Shown here: positions 61,835-64,000 of the stretch, piece by piece | Layout: each line of letters begins with the position of its first letter | Position numbering within the stretch: position 1 is the stretch's first letter | NCBI GenBank assembly: GCA_020747065.1 | Contig: JAGMVK010000003.1 | Location: 2,294,001-2,358,000 of the forward strand | DNA length: 64,000 nt | Source: Cadophora sp. MPI-SDFR-AT-0126 | Taxonomy: Eukaryota; Ascomycota; Leotiomycetes; Helotiales; Ploettnerulaceae | Direction of reading: 5' to 3' | Notes under the pieces: generated by a model | Database searches by the model: none | Told to the model about the DNA's origin: nothing | Seen by the model: the letters and a program-made list of their open reading frames with translations, nothing else | Translations under genes and position numbers: made by a program

Positions 61835-62136
61835 CTTGTCTGAAGTCTAGCTTTCTTTTCGTCCAATGTAGATTTTATGAATGTTTTTGTCAATTGATTC
61901 GGGACGAAGGTTGTCGTGAGGTTGAATACTAACCTTCGCGGGGTGACTGGATAGTGAATTTGGGCTGATGAGAAGGGAGCCGGATTCGGCAGGCAGTTTT
62001 TGTAAAACAGACGAAAGTACGCAAGTATGGCATGTATCAACGAAAACTTTCCTCAAAGTATTGATTAATATTGCGGCCTGTTCGCTTTCATGTGTACATG
62101 GTTGAGCTCAAGGCCAGCGTGTTGATTCCCTCCCCT
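61835..62136. promoter_or_regulatory. MND1 5' flank / 3' end of the BNR gene
   Basis: 302 bp between MND1 and the upstream BNR gene, both on minus. It must hold the MND1 promoter and the BNR gene 3' end. AT-rich, no clear URS1-type GGCGGC element seen. Confidence 0.4.
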
Positions 62137-63663
62137 TTACAAACCTGTCATGAGGATGTCGAGCACAACCACATTTCTGTTCCCATCCATATCTGCACTC
62201 GTTCTCGTGAACAACGACAGAACATCAGACGTCTCCAGTCTCTGTACGTCAACCAACGGCTCTCCGTCGAATCCATCCCACATCCACACCGGCTCAAATC
62301 CCGAGTAATTCTCCTCCTTCCGCGCTCGCAAGATGTTCAGGCTCGAATCAGAATTCCCAGGTAAGACGAGGTAAACATCACCCCTTCTATCGACACAAAC
62401 ACTACCTCTTGAGCCTGTCTCCGTAGGCTTTGGTACATCGTCAACAACTATTCTCGTCCAAACACCTTTCTCGTCAGCATATCTGGACACCACGAATTAG
62501 AAGCGGCAATTTACCTTTCGGATCTCGATAATATACAATCCACCTCTCTTCACTGCCAATCTTCTCCCGATTCAGAACCCAGAACCCACCATCCCAATCC
62601 GCAGCTTGACCTTCCTGATTCAAAATCCCATTTCCCATTGGAATCTCAAAGACTCTCACACCCTCGACACCAGGCTTGATCGTGGTCTGTTCCCCCTCAC
62701 CACCAGTCATGCAAGCCAGGACTCTTCCGTCAGAACTCTTCCACGTGTCTCCTTGATCATCAGAAAAAGCATAATTCAGATCGAAGTTGTTCTCGGGACC
62801 GTTTGGCCCAGCTTGCTGGTGATGGGCAGCTGCAGCTACAGGATCTGGAGGAACAATGAAATTGCGGTAGCACCATGAGATATGCAATCTGCCTTGCCGA
62901 TAGTCTATGCCGTTTATGTACGGACTGTTGGAAATTCCTGTCAAATGCTGGCCGAGAAAGGTGTAACTGTGGGTAGAAGCTGAGTATCTGTATAGGAGAT
63001 CTGATCCAAGACCCGCTCTGAGGTGGATGTTAGCTAACAAGCAGGATACTATCGCCTCGTTCCAACTTACTGGCCAGTCCGGCACGTGAAAAGGAGATCA
63101 TCACCAACATTCACAAACCTCGGATACGTGACCTCTTTCAACAACTCATCCGTCTCAATTCCTGGCAAACAATGCCTCGTCTCTGTGAAAGATGCAGGTC
63201 CCCAGATATGGCTAGCAAAATCACTCGCCAAGCCCGTCTTGGATATTCTGAAGTGCAATCTGTAAGGCGTCAACTCGGTGCTGTAGGGATTTCACAGGGC
63301 TTTGGGAACTTACGGGTCACAATGATGATCATATGCCACATGAATAGTGCCATCTCCTTCACACACCCCAATAGAGATAGTATCGTGCCCGTCATCGTAA
63401 AATTGCTCATAGTCCTCAAATGTCAAGAATTGCCACTCTGATGTCTCTCCTCTCTCTACAGACTCGGGAGGTATTTCACGCCTCGCGAGATTTACATAAC
63501 ATCCAGACCCGCTCATACCCGGTGAAATAGCTGTATAGAAAGCAACATATTGCCATCCTTGGATAGTCGTAATCGCATTTTGTTGGAAGGAATTGGCGTT
63601 GATCCTGTGCTTCCTGTTTGGATCTTGGGCGAGAACAGTAATGGCTGGTGATTGAAGCTTCAT
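62137..63663 (-). CDS. BNR/Asp-box repeat protein, glycan lyase- or sialidase-like propeller
   Basis: Four exons: 63314-63663, 63071-63259, 62515-63017 and 62137-62465; introns 54, 53 and 49 nt; 456 aa. The architecture resembles the BNR_4 family of beta-propeller proteins, some of which are polysaccharide lyases. An Asp-box is visible (SDDQGDTW). Other segments are YVAFYTAISPG, GDGTIHVAYDHHCDPLHFRIS, YPRFVNVGDDLLFTCRTGQ, INGIDYRQGRLHISWCYR and WIVYYRDPKGVWTRIVV. The last splice uses an acceptor 17 nt beyond a nearer CAG, because only that keeps frame and gives the RDPKGVWTRI strand. I see no N-terminal signal peptide from ATG 63663, so it may be cytosolic or exported in another way. Substrate unknown. 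Confidence 0.8.
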
Positions 63664-64000
63664 CTTAATAGATCAGGCGTGAGATCTATAATAGAAGTCA
63701 GTTTTCGAATGTCCGAAGGATTTGGTCAGTCTTGATAATCTATGATGAATATCACCCGCGACGACGTCAACGGGAGAAGCACCTCCTCGTTCACACCTTC
63801 CGCTCTAAGTCTCGGCCATTGATATCCCGAATGCTTCCCCGCTATTAATTGGCCGACATCCATAACAGTTCTTCCAAGAAGCACTTCTTCAAAATTTGTC
63901 TCAACAAACTTCTTCGCCGGTATCTTTGTCGATGAAATACTTGCTTATCCTTACAAGCTTGTAAATTTTGCTTACTATCCACATTGAGTGAGTAAGTTGT
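63664..64000. other. Right-edge flank, probable promoter of the BNR gene
   Basis: 337 bp upstream of the BNR gene start, to the window edge. No open frame of note. TAATTGG-like AT patches near 63845-63852. Nothing else supported. Confidence 0.4.

Overview
The window comes from the nuclear genome of a filamentous ascomycete (Pezizomycotina). The evidence is short GT-AG introns of about 45-75 nt with CTRAC/CTAAY branch sites, compact genes, ascomycete-type proteins (palF/RIM8, MPH1, ATG10, GH47 mannosidase, YAT amino-acid permease) and no operon-like spacing. A leotiomycete-like source is my guess, not a demonstration. I rebuilt gene models by hand from splice signals and reading phase, and every multi-exon CDS given as complete closes in frame. 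I see no rRNA, tRNA, CRISPR array, transposon ORF or long terminal repeat.

Layout. 1-1.8 kb: no gene. 1.8-6.8 kb: divergent pair PWP1 (-, ribosome biogenesis) and PRP16 (+, splicing helicase). 7.2-11.0 kb: an unrecognised protein (-) with a frame break, ARC40/ARPC1 (-) and U2 snRNP B'' (+). 11.2-15.0 kb: ATG10 (-) divergent from a class I ER alpha-1,2-mannosidase (+). 16.1-25.0 kb, all +: amino-acid permease, membrane-anchored histidine-phosphatase-like protein, branched-chain aminotransferase, phosphomannomutase SEC53. 25.3-32.4 kb: large WW + PhoD-like protein (-) divergent from CDC6 (+). 32.4-39.0 kb: gene-poor, holding only a spliced 84-residue coiled-coil gene (-). 39.0-43.0 kb: SAM + HMG-box regulator and MRI1 (+). 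43.8-48.3 kb: calnexin (-) and MDE1 (+). 49.8-58.5 kb: MPH1 (-), flavin monooxygenase (+) with an Arg-Glu repeat tail, palF/RIM8 (-). 58.5-64 kb: 2.6 kb without a recognised gene, then MND1 (-) and a BNR/Asp-box protein (-).

Themes. MRI1 and MDE1, consecutive steps of methionine salvage, lie 4.4 kb apart with only calnexin between them, and a branched-chain aminotransferase (an enzyme class that can do the last salvage step) lies 18 kb upstream. SEC53, the ER mannosidase and calnexin all serve N-glycoprotein synthesis and quality control. CDC6, MPH1 and MND1 serve replication, repair and meiosis, and the first two carry G1/S-type promoter elements. Most genes are conserved housekeeping genes. 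The least explained items are the 84-residue gene with a 20-nt internal exon, the protein-like leader of the SAM-HMG gene, the frame-broken gene at 7.2-8.5 kb, the phosphatase-like protein without an obvious HD proton donor, and the repeat-extended monooxygenase. I did not find a convincing wholly new multi-gene system.
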